Assembly: GCF_027947535.2 (NCBI RefSeq)
Contig: NZ_JAAGKO020000030.1
Coordinates: 1-64,000, forward strand
Origin: Streptantibioticus silvisoli
GTDB taxonomy: Bacteria; Actinomycetota; Actinomycetes; Streptomycetales; Streptomycetaceae
Reading direction: 5' to 3'
Length of the DNA: 64,000 nucleotides
A model generated the notes under the pieces. The model was not told where the DNA came from and searched no databases. It worked only from the letters and a program-made list of their open reading frames with translations. The position numbers were made by a program, and so were the translations under genes. Positions 36,703-47,252 of this stretch are shown in pieces (the stretch's first letter is position 1; the number at the start of each line of letters is the position of its first letter).

Positions 36703-37284
36703 ATGGCGAGCAGAGGACCCAGGATGTCGGCCGAGGAGCGGCGCGAGAGCGTCGTGCGGGCGGCGTACACGGAATTCGCCCGTACCGGGTACCACGGCAC
36801 CTCGACCGAGGCCATCGCCCGGCGGGTCGGCGTTTCGCAGCCGTACCTCTTCCGGCTCTTCCCCGGAAAGCAGGCGCTGTTCCGCGCGGCCGCCGAACGC
36901 TGTTTCGACGTGACGCTGGCCACCTTCGAGAAGGCCACCGAGGGGCTGAGCGGCCACGACGCCAAGGAAGCGATGGCCGAGGGGTACGCCAAACTCATCC
37001 TGGACCGCGACGTGCTGCTGATGCAGATGCAGCTCTACGTGGCCGCCGCCTCCGCCGAGAACCCCGAGCTGTCGGAGTTCATCCGGCGGCGCTGGACCGG
37101 GCTGTGGGACTTCGTGCGGGGCCGCACCGGCTCCACCGACGAGGAGCTCACCCACTTCTTCGGCACCGGCATGCTGATCAACGTCCTGGTCTCCCTGGGC
37201 ATCCCGCCCGGTGACCGGTGCTGGAACGCGCTCGGCGACGACTGCAAGATCGCCGCCCGGGAACTGCTCGCGCTGACCGACTGA
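36703..37284 (+). CDS. TetR-family transcriptional repressor
   Basis: A 193-residue repressor. The HTH is in TSTEAIARRVGVSQPYLFRLFPGKQALFRAA (about 33-63) and the C-terminal ligand domain is helical. It sits 77 bp upstream of a drug-type exporter in the same orientation. A shared operator-like palindrome in front of both genes suggests that it represses itself and the exporter until a small molecule binds. Confidence 0.93.
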   Translation: MASRGPRMSAEERRESVVRAAYTEFARTGYHGTSTEAIARRVGVSQPYLFRLFPGKQALFRAAAERCFDVTLATFEKATEGLSGHDAKEAMAEGYAKLILDRDVLLMQMQLYVAAASAENPELSEFIRRRWTGLWDFVRGRTGSTDEELTHFFGTGMLINVLVSLGIPPGDRCWNALGDDCKIAARELLALTD

Positions 37285-37324
37285 CCCCCGCCCTCTTTCC
37301 GGAGAGGGCATACGTGTGACCACG

Positions 37325-37346
37325 ATAAGTAGTGATCGATAACTAA
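37325..37346 (+). promoter_or_regulatory. Operator-like site before the MFS exporter
   Basis: AAGTAGTGATCGATAACTAA has an imperfect dyad centred on ATCGAT and matches 13 of 18 aligned positions of the palindrome before the TetR gene. TGTGAC (37315-37320) and GATAAC (37338-37343) could be -35 and -10 boxes with 17 bp between. Confidence 0.5.
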
Positions 37347-37361
37347 GCACCAGGGGAAGGC

Positions 37362-38834
37362 ATGAAGACAACCACCACACCGCGGCCGGCCGACACCGCG
37401 CCGCCGCGCGGCCGGGCCGGCGTCATCTGGGCCCTGGTGATCACCAGCGTCGCCGGGTTCATGGCCGCGCTCGACAACCTCGTGGTCACCACCGCACTGC
37501 CCTCCATCCGCAAGGACCTCGGCGGGCAGCTGTCCGACCTGGAGTGGACGGTCAGCGCCTACACCCTCACCTTCGCCGTGCTGCTGATGTTCGGCGCGGC
37601 GCTCGGCGACCGGTTCGGCCGCCGCCGGATGTTCCTCACCGGTCTGACGATCTTCACGGTCGCCTCGGCCGGCGCCGCGCTCTCCACCGGCATGGACCAG
37701 CTCATCGCCGCCCGCGCCATCCAGGGCTCCGGCGCGGCGATCATGATGCCGCTGACCCTCACCCTGCTGTCCGCGGCCGTCCCGGCCCGCCGGCGCGGCA
37801 TGGCCTTCGGCATCTGGGGCGCGGTCAACGGCCTCGCCATAGCCAGCGGCCCGCTCATCGGCGGCACCCTGACCGAACACCTGTCCTGGCACTGGATCTT
37901 CTGGCTGAACGTACCGATCGGCATCGCCGTGCTGCCGTTCGCCCGGCTGCGCCTGCGCGAGAGCCACGGCCGCGCCCTGCGCATCGACCTGCCCGGTACC
38001 GCCCTGGTCAGCCTCGGCCTGTTCGGCATCGTCTACGCGCTGATCCGCGGCAACGCCGACGGCTGGACCAGCCCGCTCATCCTCGCCATGCTCGCCGCCG
38101 GCGCCGTCCTCGTCGCCGCCTTCGTCCGCTACGAACTGCGCGCGGCCCACCCCATGCTGCCCATGCGGCTGTTCCGCGACCGCGGCTTCAGCGCGATCAA
38201 CGCCGCCAGCCTGCTGATGTTCCTCGGCATGTTCGGCTCGGTCTTCCTGCTCAGCCAGTTCCTCCAGGGCGTGCAGGGGTACACGCCGATCCAGGCCGGC
38301 CTGCGCATGCTGCCGTGGACCGCCATGCCGATGGTCGTCGCGCCGATCGCCGGCACGCTGTCCGACCGGATCGGCGGCCGGCCCGTCATCGCCATCGGCC
38401 TCGCCCTCCAGGCCATCGGCCTCGGCTGGTTCGCGGTCATCATGTCGGTCGACGTCTCCTACGCGGCGCAGGTGCCGGCGCTGGCCGTCAGCGGCATCGG
38501 CATGGCCATGTACTTCTCGCCCAGCGCGAACGTCCTCATGGGGACCGTCGCCCCGCACGAACAGGGGATCGCCTCCGGCGCCAACAACGCCGTCCGCGAG
38601 ATCGGCGGAGCCCTCGGCGTGGCCGTCCTCGCCTCCGTCTTCTCCGCCAACGGCTCCTACGCCTCCGGCCAGTCCTTCGTCAACGGGATCACCCCGGCGC
38701 TGTGGACCGGGGCCGTGGCGGTCGCCGTCGGCGCGGTCGCCGCGTTTCTCCTCCCCAGGAGGCCCCGGGCGGCGGACGCGAAGGCGGAGGAGAAGTCCCC
38801 GGTCGGCGCGTCCGCTGCGGCCACGGCGTCCTAG
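37362..38834 (+). CDS. MFS exporter, DHA2 (14-helix, EmrB/QacA) family
   Basis: A 490-residue multidrug-type proton antiporter with about 14 transmembrane helices. Family motifs are ALDNLVVTTALPSIRKDL (helix 1), GDRFGRRRMFLTG (motif A), and AARAIQGSGAAIMMPLTLTLL with GIWGAVNGLAIASGPLIGG (motif C region). RBS GGGGAAGG precedes ATG 37362. Probably controlled by the upstream TetR protein. Substrate unknown. Confidence 0.92.
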   Translation: MKTTTTPRPADTAPPRGRAGVIWALVITSVAGFMAALDNLVVTTALPSIRKDLGGQLSDLEWTVSAYTLTFAVLLMFGAALGDRFGRRRMFLTGLTIFTVASAGAALSTGMDQLIAARAIQGSGAAIMMPLTLTLLSAAVPARRRGMAFGIWGAVNGLAIASGPLIGGTLTEHLSWHWIFWLNVPIGIAVLPFARLRLRESHGRALRIDLPGTALVSLGLFGIVYALIRGNADGWTSPLILAMLAAGAVLVAAFVRYELRAAHPMLPMRLFRDRGFSAINAASLLMFLGMFGSVFLLSQFLQGVQGYTPIQAGLRMLPWTAMPMVVAPIAGTLSDRIGGRPVIAIGLALQAIGLGWFAVIMSVDVSYAAQVPALAVSGIGMAMYFSPSANVLMGTVAPHEQGIASGANNAVREIGGALGVAVLASVFSANGSYASGQSFVNGITPALWTGAVAVAVGAVAAFLLPRRPRAADAKAEEKSPVGASAAATAS

Positions 38835-38880
38835 GCCGGCGCGGGGTCCGCGGGACGGCTCCTGCCGGGGGCGGGCGGCG

Positions 38881-38926
38881 GTGCGGTTCCTCCGGGGCGG
38901 TCACCGGTGCGGTTCCTCCGGGGCGG
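38881..38926. repeat. 20-bp direct repeat in MFS-murB spacer
   Basis: GTGCGGTTCCTCCGGGGCGG occurs at 38881-38900 and again at 38907-38926, spaced 26 bp apart. The 238-bp spacer otherwise holds no recognisable gene. Confidence 0.75.
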
Positions 38927-39072
38927 CCGGCGGTGCGGCGGAGGGGGCGGTGGCCGGTGAGGGCGGAGGTCTTCCACCGGACCGCCTGCCGCCGGATCAG
39001 GCGGTCCGGCGGGCGGCCGGACCGCCGGCGGGCTCACCGCGGCCGGGATCGGTGTCCGGTTACGCTGGCCCC

Positions 39073-40128
39073 GTGCGAGTAGACCTTGACGCGCCGATCG
39101 CGCCGTATACGACGTTCCGTCTGGGTGGGCCGGCGGCCCGCCTGGTGACCGCGACGACGGACGAGGAAGTGGTCGGCGCGGTCCGGGAGGCCGACGCCGC
39201 GGGCGTGCCGGTGCTGGTCATCGGCGGCGGGAGCAACCTCGTCGTGGCCGACGGCGGCTTCGCCGGCACCGCGGTGCGGATCGCGACGCGCGGATTCGAG
39301 CTGAACGGCACGGAGCTGGAGCTCGCGGCGGGGGAGACCTGGACGGACGCGGTCGACCGCACCGTCGAGGCGGGACTGGCCGGCGTCGAGTGCCTGGCGG
39401 GCGTGCCGGGGTCGGCGGGCGCCACCCCGATCCAGAACGTGGGCGCCTACGGCCAGGACGTCTCCTCCACGGTCACCGGCGTCACCGCGTACGACAGGAC
39501 GGCCGGCGAGATCGTCACGCTGACCGCCGGGGAGTGCGCCTTCGCCTACCGGGACAGCCACTTCAAGCGCAGCCCCGGCCGGTACGTGATCCTGCGGGTG
39601 CGTTACTCGCTGGAGGACGCCGGCGGGATGTCGACGCCGGTCAGGTACGCCGAGGTCGCCAGGACGCTCGGTGTCGGGCCGGGGGAGCGGGTGGCCCTCG
39701 CCCACGCCCGGGACACCGTCCTGCGGCTGCGGGCCGGTAAGGGCATGGTGCTGGACGCGGCGGACCACGACACGTGGTCGGCGGGTTCGTTCTTCACCAA
39801 CCCGGTGCTGGACGCGGACGCGCACGCCGTCTTCCTGGACCGGGCGCGGACCCGGGTCGGGGCGGACGTGCCGGTACCGGGCTGGCCGGACGCGGACGGG
39901 CGGGTGAAGGTGCCGGCGGCCTGGCTGATCGAACGGGCCGGGTTCACGAAGGGCTACGGCTCCGGGCCCGCCACGATCTCCACCAAGCACACCCTCGCGC
40001 TGACCAACCGCGGCGCCGCCAAGACCGAGGACCTGCTCGCGCTGGCCCGTGAGGTCCGCGACGGCGTGCAGGACGTCTTCGGGGTGACCCTGGTCAACGA
40101 ACCGGTGATGGTCGGCGCGACCCTCTGA
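39073..40128 (+). CDS. murB: UDP-N-acetylenolpyruvoylglucosamine reductase
   Basis: A 351-residue FAD enzyme that reduces UDP-GlcNAc-enolpyruvate to UDP-MurNAc in peptidoglycan synthesis. FAD-binding motifs are APYTTFRLGGPAARLV, VIGGGSNLVVADGGF and LAGVPGSAGATPIQNVGAYGQ. The catalytic Ser is in WSAGSFFTNPVL, and the C-terminus TKHTLALTNRG...VFGVTLVNEP is typical. GTG 39073 has no RBS; a TACGCT box 7 bp upstream suggests a leaderless start. It converges on the adenosine deaminase gene with 78 bp between. Confidence 0.94.
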   Translation: MRVDLDAPIAPYTTFRLGGPAARLVTATTDEEVVGAVREADAAGVPVLVIGGGSNLVVADGGFAGTAVRIATRGFELNGTELELAAGETWTDAVDRTVEAGLAGVECLAGVPGSAGATPIQNVGAYGQDVSSTVTGVTAYDRTAGEIVTLTAGECAFAYRDSHFKRSPGRYVILRVRYSLEDAGGMSTPVRYAEVARTLGVGPGERVALAHARDTVLRLRAGKGMVLDAADHDTWSAGSFFTNPVLDADAHAVFLDRARTRVGADVPVPGWPDADGRVKVPAAWLIERAGFTKGYGSGPATISTKHTLALTNRGAAKTEDLLALAREVRDGVQDVFGVTLVNEPVMVGATL

Positions 40129-40206
40129 TCCGCTGATCCGATCATCGCCCCAGCTCCCTCAGCCACCGCCGCCCCCAGCCGCCGCCTCAACCCCGGCCCG
40201 CCCCTC

Positions 40207-41220
40207 CTAAGGCTTCAACCACTCGTCGATCCCGGTGAGCAGCCGCTCCCGGACGTCCGGCGGTGCGCAGGAGCCGCGGACCGACTGGCGGGCCAGGTCC
40301 GCCAGCTCCGCGTCGGTGAAGCCGTGCGCGTCGCGGGCGATCTCGTACTGGGCGGCGAGCCGGGAGCCGAAGAGCAGCGGGTCGTCGGCGCCGAGGGCCA
40401 TCGGGACGCCGGCCGCGTAGAGCGTGCGCAGCGGCACGTCCTCGGGCTTCTCGTAGACGCCCAGGGCGACGTTGGACGCCGGGCAGACCTCGCAGGTGAT
40501 GCCGCGGTCGGCGAGCCGGGCCAGCAGGGCGGGGTCCTCCGCGGCCCGTACGCCGTGGCCCACCCGGCTGGCGTGCAGGTCGTCCAGGCAGTCGCGGATG
40601 CTGTGCGGGCCGGCCAGCTCGCCGCCGTGCGGGGCCGCGATCAGGCCGCCCTCCCGGGCGATGGCGAAGGCCCGGTCGAAGTCGCGCGCCAGGCCGCGGC
40701 GTTCGTCGTTGGACAGGCCGAAGCCGATGACGCCCCGGTCGCGGTGGCGCACCGCCAGCCGGGCCAGCGTGCGGGCCTCCAGCGGGTGCTTCATGCGGTT
40801 GGCGGCCACCAGGACCGCGATGCCGACGCCGGTGTCGCGGGAGGCGGTGTGCACCGCGTCCAGGATGATCTCCAGGGTCGGGATCAGCCCGCCGAGCCGG
40901 GGGGCGTACGAGGTGGGGTCGACCTGGATCTCCAGCCAGCCGGAGCCGTCCTTGACCTCTTCCTCGGCCGCCTCGCGCACCAGCCGCTGGATGTCCTCGG
41001 GGGTGCGCAGGCACGAGCGGGCGATGTCGTACAGCCGCTGGAAGCGGAACCAGCCGCGTTCGTCGGTGGCCCGCAGTTTCGGCGGCTCGCCGGAGGTCAG
41101 TGCCTCCGGGAGGTGGACGCCGTACCGGTCGGCCAGCTCCAGCAGGGTGGACGACCGCATCGAACCGGTGAAGTGCAGGTGCAGGTGGGCCTTGGGAAGC
41201 AGAGTGACATCGCGCGCCAT
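40207..41220 (-). CDS. Adenosine deaminase family protein
   Basis: A 337-residue purine-salvage enzyme that deaminates adenosine (or a related aminopurine nucleoside). Zinc ligands and catalytic residues are visible: KAHLHLHFTGSM (HxH), APHGGE (His and catalytic Glu), SRVGHGV (His), and GADDPLLF (Asp pair). CPASN is also typical. It starts MARDVTLLPK at ATG 41220. Gene order after murB is conserved in streptomycetes. Substrate specificity within the family is inferred. Confidence 0.92.
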   Translation of the reverse strand: MARDVTLLPKAHLHLHFTGSMRSSTLLELADRYGVHLPEALTSGEPPKLRATDERGWFRFQRLYDIARSCLRTPEDIQRLVREAAEEEVKDGSGWLEIQVDPTSYAPRLGGLIPTLEIILDAVHTASRDTGVGIAVLVAANRMKHPLEARTLARLAVRHRDRGVIGFGLSNDERRGLARDFDRAFAIAREGGLIAAPHGGELAGPHSIRDCLDDLHASRVGHGVRAAEDPALLARLADRGITCEVCPASNVALGVYEKPEDVPLRTLYAAGVPMALGADDPLLFGSRLAAQYEIARDAHGFTDAELADLARQSVRGSCAPPDVRERLLTGIDEWLKP

Positions 41221-41321
41221 TCCCAGATCCTGCTACAGATCGGCCCCCGACCGGTACCCGATCATCCGATCGGTGCGCGCGGGCGGGGGCCGGCTGCGAA
41301 CCCCTGAACGGGGTCCGTACG

Positions 41322-42560
<1,239 letters not shown>

Positions 42561-42711
42561 GCGCCTCATCGTCGCAGACCTGCCCGGCCGACCGGAAAGC
42601 TCCCGGGCCCCGCTACCCGTGCGGGTGAGCCGGAGAAACGCCACCACGCGGGGGCGCCGCCGCCAACTGGCGCTGTGGTGAGGGACGATGCCGAACTTCC
42701 GGCAGTTCACG

Positions 42712-42741
42712 TTCGACGCCCGGCCGATCTACCCGTACACT
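42712..42741 (+). promoter_or_regulatory. Promoter upstream of tRNA-Trp
   Basis: -35 TTCGAC (42712-42717) and -10 TACACT (42736-42741) with 18 bp spacing, about 85 bp before tRNA-Trp. It would drive the tRNA and possibly secE-nusG. Confidence 0.5.
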
Positions 42742-42824
42742 CAACCCTCGTGGTCCTCGGCGAACGCGGATCCGGCCTGCGCACTCAGTGCGTCGCGACG
42801 GATGCGCTACGTTGGGGGACGCAA

Positions 42825-42897
42825 AGGGTCGTAGCTCAATTGGTAGAGCACCGGTCTCCAAAACCGGCGGTTGGGGGTTCAAGTCCCTCCGGCCCTG
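42825..42897 (+). tRNA. tRNA-Trp (CCA)
   Basis: A 73-nt cloverleaf. Acceptor AGGGTCG pairs with CGGCCCT (one T-G), discriminator G. Anticodon loop CTCCAAA with anticodon CCA, stem CCGGT/ACCGG. It precedes secE, the usual actinobacterial arrangement. Confidence 0.96.
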
Positions 42898-43004
42898 CGA
42901 GGCACGTTCGTCCTACGGACGTGAGTACGCGTACGTTGGTAAAAGTATCGCCGTGCAGCCGGGCAGGCACGGCTTGGCCCCGACCCGGATTCAGGTGAGG
43001 ACGA

Positions 43005-43310
43005 GTGACGGAAGCCCTGGGCTCCACCGCGACGCCTGAAAGTGGCCGGCCGGAGGACGACACCGACGAATTCCTCGACGACAAGTCGAAGAAGAAGCGC
43101 GGCGGCAAGCGCGGCAAGAAGGGCCCGTTCGCAAGGATGGGGCTGTTCTACCGGCAGATCGTCGCGGAGCTGCGGAAAGTCGTCTGGCCGCCCCGCAAGG
43201 ACTTGATGTCCTACACCACCGTCGTCATCGTCTTCGTCGCCGTCATGATCGGTATCGTGACCTTGATCGACTGGGGTTTCTCCTCCCTCATCAAGTACGT
43301 CTTCGGCTGA
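43005..43310 (+). CDS. secE: Preprotein translocase subunit SecE
   Basis: A 101-residue single-span SecE. A charged, Lys/Arg-rich N-terminus is followed by the family motif FYRQIVAELRKVVWPPRKDLMSYT and one transmembrane helix (about 72-92). It stabilises SecY in the translocon. GTG start with AGGACGA upstream. An imperfect small hairpin (GCGCCC/GGGCGC, about 43325-43345) lies between it and nusG. Confidence 0.95.
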   Translation: MTEALGSTATPESGRPEDDTDEFLDDKSKKKRGGKRGKKGPFARMGLFYRQIVAELRKVVWPPRKDLMSYTTVVIVFVAVMIGIVTLIDWGFSSLIKYVFG

Positions 43311-43388
43311 GAACCCCGCGAGGAGCGCCCTCGGGGGCGCCCTTTCGCATGTTCCATTCTTTGAAAAAGTCAGGAAGAAGCAGCCATC

Positions 43389-44318
43389 GTGTCCGACCCG
43401 AACCTGAACGAAGCCGACCAGCCCGTCGAGCACCACGACGCGGCCGACGAGGCTGAGGCGACGGCCGTCACGGCCGAGGTCGAGGACACCGACGCTGCCG
43501 ACGTGGCGGAGACCGCCGACGCCGAGCCCGAGGACGCCGACACCGGGGCGACCGACGAGGACGCCTCCGACGAGGCTGCCGACGAGGACGAGGCGGAGTC
43601 CGACGAGGACGACGACGCCGAGGCGTCCGAGGACACCGACGCCGAGGACGCTTCCGACGAGGAAGACGCTTCCGACGAGGACGGCGACGAAGAGCCGGCC
43701 GAGGAAGAGCCCGTCGTCGACCCGGTCGCCGCGTTCCGTGAGGAACTGCGCACCCTGCCCGGTGAGTGGTACGTCATCCACACCTACGCCGGCTATGAGA
43801 ACCGCGTGAAGGCCAACCTGGAGCAGCGCGCGGTCTCCCTGAACGTCGAGGACTACATCTACCAGGCCGAGGTGCCGCAGGAAGAGGTCGTCCAGATCAA
43901 GAACGGCGACCGCCGCACCGTCCGCCAGAACAAGCTGCCCGGCTACGTGCTGGTGCGCATGGACCTGACGAACGAGTCCTGGGGCGTCGTCCGCAACACC
44001 CCCGGCGTCACCGGCTTCGTCGGCAACGCGTACGACCCGTACCCGCTGACCCTGGACGAGATCGTCAAGATGCTCGCCCCGGAGGTCGAGGAGCAGGCCG
44101 CGGCGGCCGGTGGCGGCGCGCAGAAGAAGAAGGTCGAGGTCCAGGTCCTGGACTTCGAGGTCGGCGACTCCGTCACCGTCACCGACGGCCCGTTCGCGAC
44201 CCTCCAGGCGACGATCAACGAGATCAACGCCGACTCCAAGAAGGTCAAGGGCCTGGTCGAGATCTTCGGCCGGGAGACCCCGGTCGAGCTGTCCTTCGAC
44301 CAGATCCAGAAGAACTAG
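43389..44318 (+). CDS. nusG: Transcription termination/antitermination factor NusG
   Basis: A 309-residue factor. The first ~115 residues form a very acidic Glu/Asp/Ala extension typical of streptomycete NusG. The NGN domain begins [22 protein letters not shown] and includes [19 protein letters not shown]. The C-terminal KOW domain is [23 protein letters not shown] to the end. It binds RNA polymerase and Rho or ribosomal S10. Confidence 0.95.
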   Translation: MSDPNLNEADQPVEHHDAADEAEATAVTAEVEDTDAADVAETADAEPEDADTGATDEDASDEAADEDEAESDEDDDAEASEDTDAEDASDEEDASDEDGDEEPAEEEPVVDPVAAFREELRTLPGEWYVIHTYAGYENRVKANLEQRAVSLNVEDYIYQAEVPQEEVVQIKNGDRRTVRQNKLPGYVLVRMDLTNESWGVVRNTPGVTGFVGNAYDPYPLTLDEIVKMLAPEVEEQAAAAGGGAQKKKVEVQVLDFEVGDSVTVTDGPFATLQATINEINADSKKVKGLVEIFGRETPVELSFDQIQKN

Positions 44319-44357
44319 CCGTCGCGCGGCCCCGGCCGTGCCCCCTCGCTTCCGTCC

Positions 44358-44389
44358 AGGTCAGGCCACGCTTCCAGGTGGTCTGACCT
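44358..44389 (+). terminator. Hairpin after nusG
   Basis: A 12-bp stem (AGGTCAGGCCAC with GTGGTCTGACCT, one G-U) and a short loop, about 40 bp after the nusG stop. A candidate rplK promoter follows: TTTCAA (44396) and TATCGT (44421), 19 bp apart. Confidence 0.65.
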
Positions 44390-44484
44390 GCTCGGTTTCA
44401 AGCCGCGCCGAGATACCCGTTATCGTGGTGCGGCATGCCTGCCCGCAGGCATGAATCACTCTCGATTAGGACCCGGAGAGAGCA

Positions 44485-44919
44485 ATGCCTCCCAAGAAGA
44501 AGAAGATCACGGGGCTGATCAAGCTCCAGATCAACGCCGGCGTCGCCAACCCGGCCCCGCCGGTCGGCCCCGCGCTGGGCCAGCACGGCGTCAACATCAT
44601 GGAGTTCTGCAAGGCCTACAACGCCGCGACCGAGTCGCAGCGTGGCATGGTCGTGCCGGTGGAGATCACGGTCTACGAGGACCGTTCCTTCACCTTCATC
44701 ACCAAGACCCCGCCGGCCGCGCGCCTGATCCTCAAGGCCGCCGGTGTGGACAAGGGCTCCGGCGAGCCGCACGTCAAGAAGGTCGCCAAGATCACCCGCG
44801 ACCAGGTCCGCGACATCGCCACCACCAAGATGCCCGACCTGAACGCGAACGACCTGGACGCCGCGGAGAAGATCATCGCGGGTACCGCTCGTTCCATGGG
44901 CATCACCATCGAGGGCTGA
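44485..44919 (+). CDS. rplK: 50S ribosomal protein L11
   Basis: A 144-residue protein of the GTPase-associated centre, starting [49 protein letters not shown], the canonical N-terminus. Strong GGAGAG upstream of ATG. The C-terminal RNA-binding domain ends [10 protein letters not shown]. It is also required for RelA activation (family knowledge). A 209-bp spacer, long for this operon, separates it from rplA. Confidence 0.96.
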   Translation: MPPKKKKITGLIKLQINAGVANPAPPVGPALGQHGVNIMEFCKAYNAATESQRGMVVPVEITVYEDRSFTFITKTPPAARLILKAAGVDKGSGEPHVKKVAKITRDQVRDIATTKMPDLNANDLDAAEKIIAGTARSMGITIEG

Positions 44920-45128
44920 CACCCGAACCCACGCAGTGGCCGGCCGAGCGAAGCGAGGTCGTCCGCGGAGCGGGCGAGCAGGAAGCCCGAGCGATGTGGG
45001 CTGGGGCTGACATCCCGCGCCCGAGTGGCGAGGGACCTCGGTGACGTCCCCGTCGCCCGTTGTTCATCCGTGGGAGGGTCGTGCGCGGCCCGGCACCACG
45101 AACTCCATTCCGTATTCCAGGAGACGCA

Positions 45129-45851
45129 GTGAAGCGCAGCAAGAACCTCCGCGCCGCGGAGGCCAAGATCGACCGCGAGCGGCTGTACGGCCCGCTTGAG
45201 GCGGTTCGTCTCGCCAAGGACACCTCGTCCACCAAGTTCGACTCGACCGTCGAGATCGCCATGCGCCTGGGTGTCGACCCGCGCAAGGCCGACCAGATGG
45301 TCCGTGGCACCGTCATCCTTCCGCACGGCACCGGCAAGACCGCCCGGGTCCTGGTCTTCGCGACCGGTGACCGTGCTGCGGCGGCGGAAGCCGCGGGCGC
45401 CGACATCGTCGGCTCCGACGAACTGATCGACGAGGTCGCGAAGGGGCGTCTGGACTTCGACGCCGTCGTCGCCACCCCGGACCTCATGGGCAAGGTCGGC
45501 CGCCTGGGCCGCGTGCTCGGCCCCCGTGGCCTGATGCCGAACCCGAAGACCGGCACCGTGACCCCGGACGTGGCCAAGGCCGTGAACGAGATCAAGGGCG
45601 GCAAGATCGAGTTCCGCGTCGACAAGCACTCCAACCTGCACTTCATCATCGGCAAGTCGTCGTTCGGTGAGCAGCAGCTGGTGGAGAACTACGCCGCGGC
45701 GCTCGACGAGGTTCTGCGCCTCAAGCCGTCGGCCGCCAAGGGCCGTTACATCAAGAAGGCCGCCATCAGCACCACGATGGGCCCCGGCATCCCGCTCGAC
45801 CCGAACCGCACCCGCAACCTCATGGTCGAGGAAGACCCGGCCGCGGTCTGA
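45129..45851 (+). CDS. rplA: 50S ribosomal protein L1
   Basis: A 240-residue protein of the L1 stalk. The GTG at 45129 ([22 protein letters not shown]) is chosen because CAGGAGA lies upstream and the family starts there. Core motifs: [46 protein letters not shown]1 commonly represses its own operon by binding leader mRNA. Confidence 0.96.
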   Translation: MKRSKNLRAAEAKIDRERLYGPLEAVRLAKDTSSTKFDSTVEIAMRLGVDPRKADQMVRGTVILPHGTGKTARVLVFATGDRAAAAEAAGADIVGSDELIDEVAKGRLDFDAVVATPDLMGKVGRLGRVLGPRGLMPNPKTGTVTPDVAKAVNEIKGGKIEFRVDKHSNLHFIIGKSSFGEQQLVENYAAALDEVLRLKPSAAKGRYIKKAAISTTMGPGIPLDPNRTRNLMVEEDPAAV

Positions 45852-45890
45852 GCTGTTCCGACAGCTTGAATGATCTGTACAGGCTGTGCG

Positions 45891-45922
45891 AAGGGGCCCG
45901 GAGTGTCACTCCGGGCCCCTTT
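45891..45922 (+). terminator. Terminator after rplA
   Basis: The stem GGGGCCCGGAGTG pairs with CACTCCGGGCCCC around a minimal loop and is followed by TTTC. It ends the rplKA unit before the lipoprotein gene. Confidence 0.85.
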
Positions 45923-45971
45923 CGCATGCGCTAGCGTGCTTCGCGTCGGTTTTTCTAGGGGGAGGCACTCC

Positions 45972-46865
45972 ATGAAGCACGCAGGATTTCGCACGGCCGC
46001 CGCGGGGGTCGCGGCCGTCGCCGCACTGGGCACGCTGTCGGCCTGTGGCGGCCACAGCACCAAGGCGTCCGCCAACGGCTCCTCCAGCAGCGGCAGCACC
46101 ACGGCCGCCAGCCCGCTGGCGGCGCTGCGCGCGGCCGTCACCAACACCAACCAGCAGCAGTCCGCCAAGGTCGACGGCACCACCAAGACCAACCAGATGA
46201 GCGTCACGATGAAGGGCACGCTGGACTGGTCCCAGGGCATGAGCGGCAACATGACGCTCAAGATGAGCGGCGCCCAGGCGTCCTCGGCCACCGCCCAGCT
46301 CGGCACCGACGGCGCCATGCAGGCGCGCTACACCCCGGACGCCATGTTCGTGGACATGGGCCCGACGATGGCCAAGTCCGACGGCGGCAAGCCCTGGATG
46401 AAGTACTCCTACGACGCGCTGGCCAAGCAGCTGGGCGCCTCCGGCGACGCGATGAAGGAGGAGTTCCAGAACAACAACCCGACCCGCTCGGTGCAGATGC
46501 TGATCGCCTCCGGTGACGTGAAGTCGCTGGGCTCCGCGACCGTCAACGGGGTGGCGACCACGCACTACGCGGGCGTGGTGGACGTCGACAAGCTGCTCGG
46601 CGCGCAGCCCGGCCTGGACGCCGCGACCGTCAAGCAGCTCCAGGGCCAGCTGAAGTCGCAGGGCATCAAGAACGACCACATCGACGTCTGGGTCGACGGC
46701 CACGGGCTGCTGGTGGAGAAGGTCGAGAAGTGCGCCATGAGCAGCGGCACGATGAACTCCACCGCCTTCTACACCGACTACGGCGTCAAGGTCACCGTCA
46801 CCCCGCCGCCGGCCTCGCAGACGATGGACGTCTCCAAGATGCTGGCGCAGCAGGGCAAGTCCTGA
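45972..46865 (+). CDS. Lipoprotein of the LppX/LprG-like type
   Basis: A 297-residue secreted lipoprotein. The ATG at 45972 follows GGGGAGGC. The signal peptide ends in lipobox LSAC with Cys25. The mature part is Ser/Thr-rich, then a domain with MSVTMKGTLDWSQG..MTLKMSG and VNGVATTHYAGVVDVDKLLG resembling actinobacterial LppX/LpqN lipid-carrier-like proteins. The ligand is unknown. Its position inside the ribosomal protein region between rplA and rplJ is shared by streptomycetes; it probably has its own transcript because a terminator precedes it. Confidence 0.82.
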   Translation: MKHAGFRTAAAGVAAVAALGTLSACGGHSTKASANGSSSSGSTTAASPLAALRAAVTNTNQQQSAKVDGTTKTNQMSVTMKGTLDWSQGMSGNMTLKMSGAQASSATAQLGTDGAMQARYTPDAMFVDMGPTMAKSDGGKPWMKYSYDALAKQLGASGDAMKEEFQNNNPTRSVQMLIASGDVKSLGSATVNGVATTHYAGVVDVDKLLGAQPGLDAATVKQLQGQLKSQGIKNDHIDVWVDGHGLLVEKVEKCAMSSGTMNSTAFYTDYGVKVTVTPPPASQTMDVSKMLAQQGKS

Positions 46866-46982
46866 CGCGGTCCGCCCGACCCGCCGCCCGACCCGCCGTC
46901 CGGCCCGCCCGACCCGCTGGTCCGCCGGCTGGCTGACCCGGGCCGTCCGGTGCCGGGACATCGCGCCGGTTCCGGGGCGGAT

Positions 46983-47012
46983 TTGCTCCGGCGCGGGCCG
47001 TTCACGTATGGT
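46983..47012 (+). promoter_or_regulatory. Promoter of rplJL
   Basis: -35 TTGCTC (46983-46988) and -10 TATGGT (47007-47012) with 18 bp spacing, placing transcription start near 47019, some 230 nt before rplJ. Confidence 0.55.
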
Positions 47013-47018
47013 CCTCGT

Positions 47019-47245
47019 GAAGCCAAAGACCGCTGGTCGCTGTCCTTCCCCAAGGTTTCAGGGGGTTGGGTGGCCGAAGGAATCCGCTGGGTGCGGACGG
47101 CCTGCGCAGGTGTTCATGAGGATGTACTCCCGGATGCGGTTCGTCCGGTCGAGATCACGCCCCGTGCGCCTGCGCCGGGGCGTTCCGTTTGTCCCGGGGC
47201 CTCCTCCTTCAGTCCGCGCGGTCCGCAACCACCCGGAAGGAGGCC
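47019..47245 (+). ncRNA. Probable L10 autoregulatory leader (mRNA 5' UTR)
   Basis: The long untranslated leader of rplJL. It contains GAAGCCAAAGACCGCTGGTCGCTG near 47028-47051 (first and last parts pair locally) and further GC-rich stems around 47150-47190 (CGCCCCGTGCGC..GCGCCGGGGCG). Bacterial rplJ leaders bind L10-(L12)4 to repress translation. Recognition rests on position and general structure; no covariance search was possible. Confidence 0.5.
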
Positions 47246-47252
47246 GAGGCTC

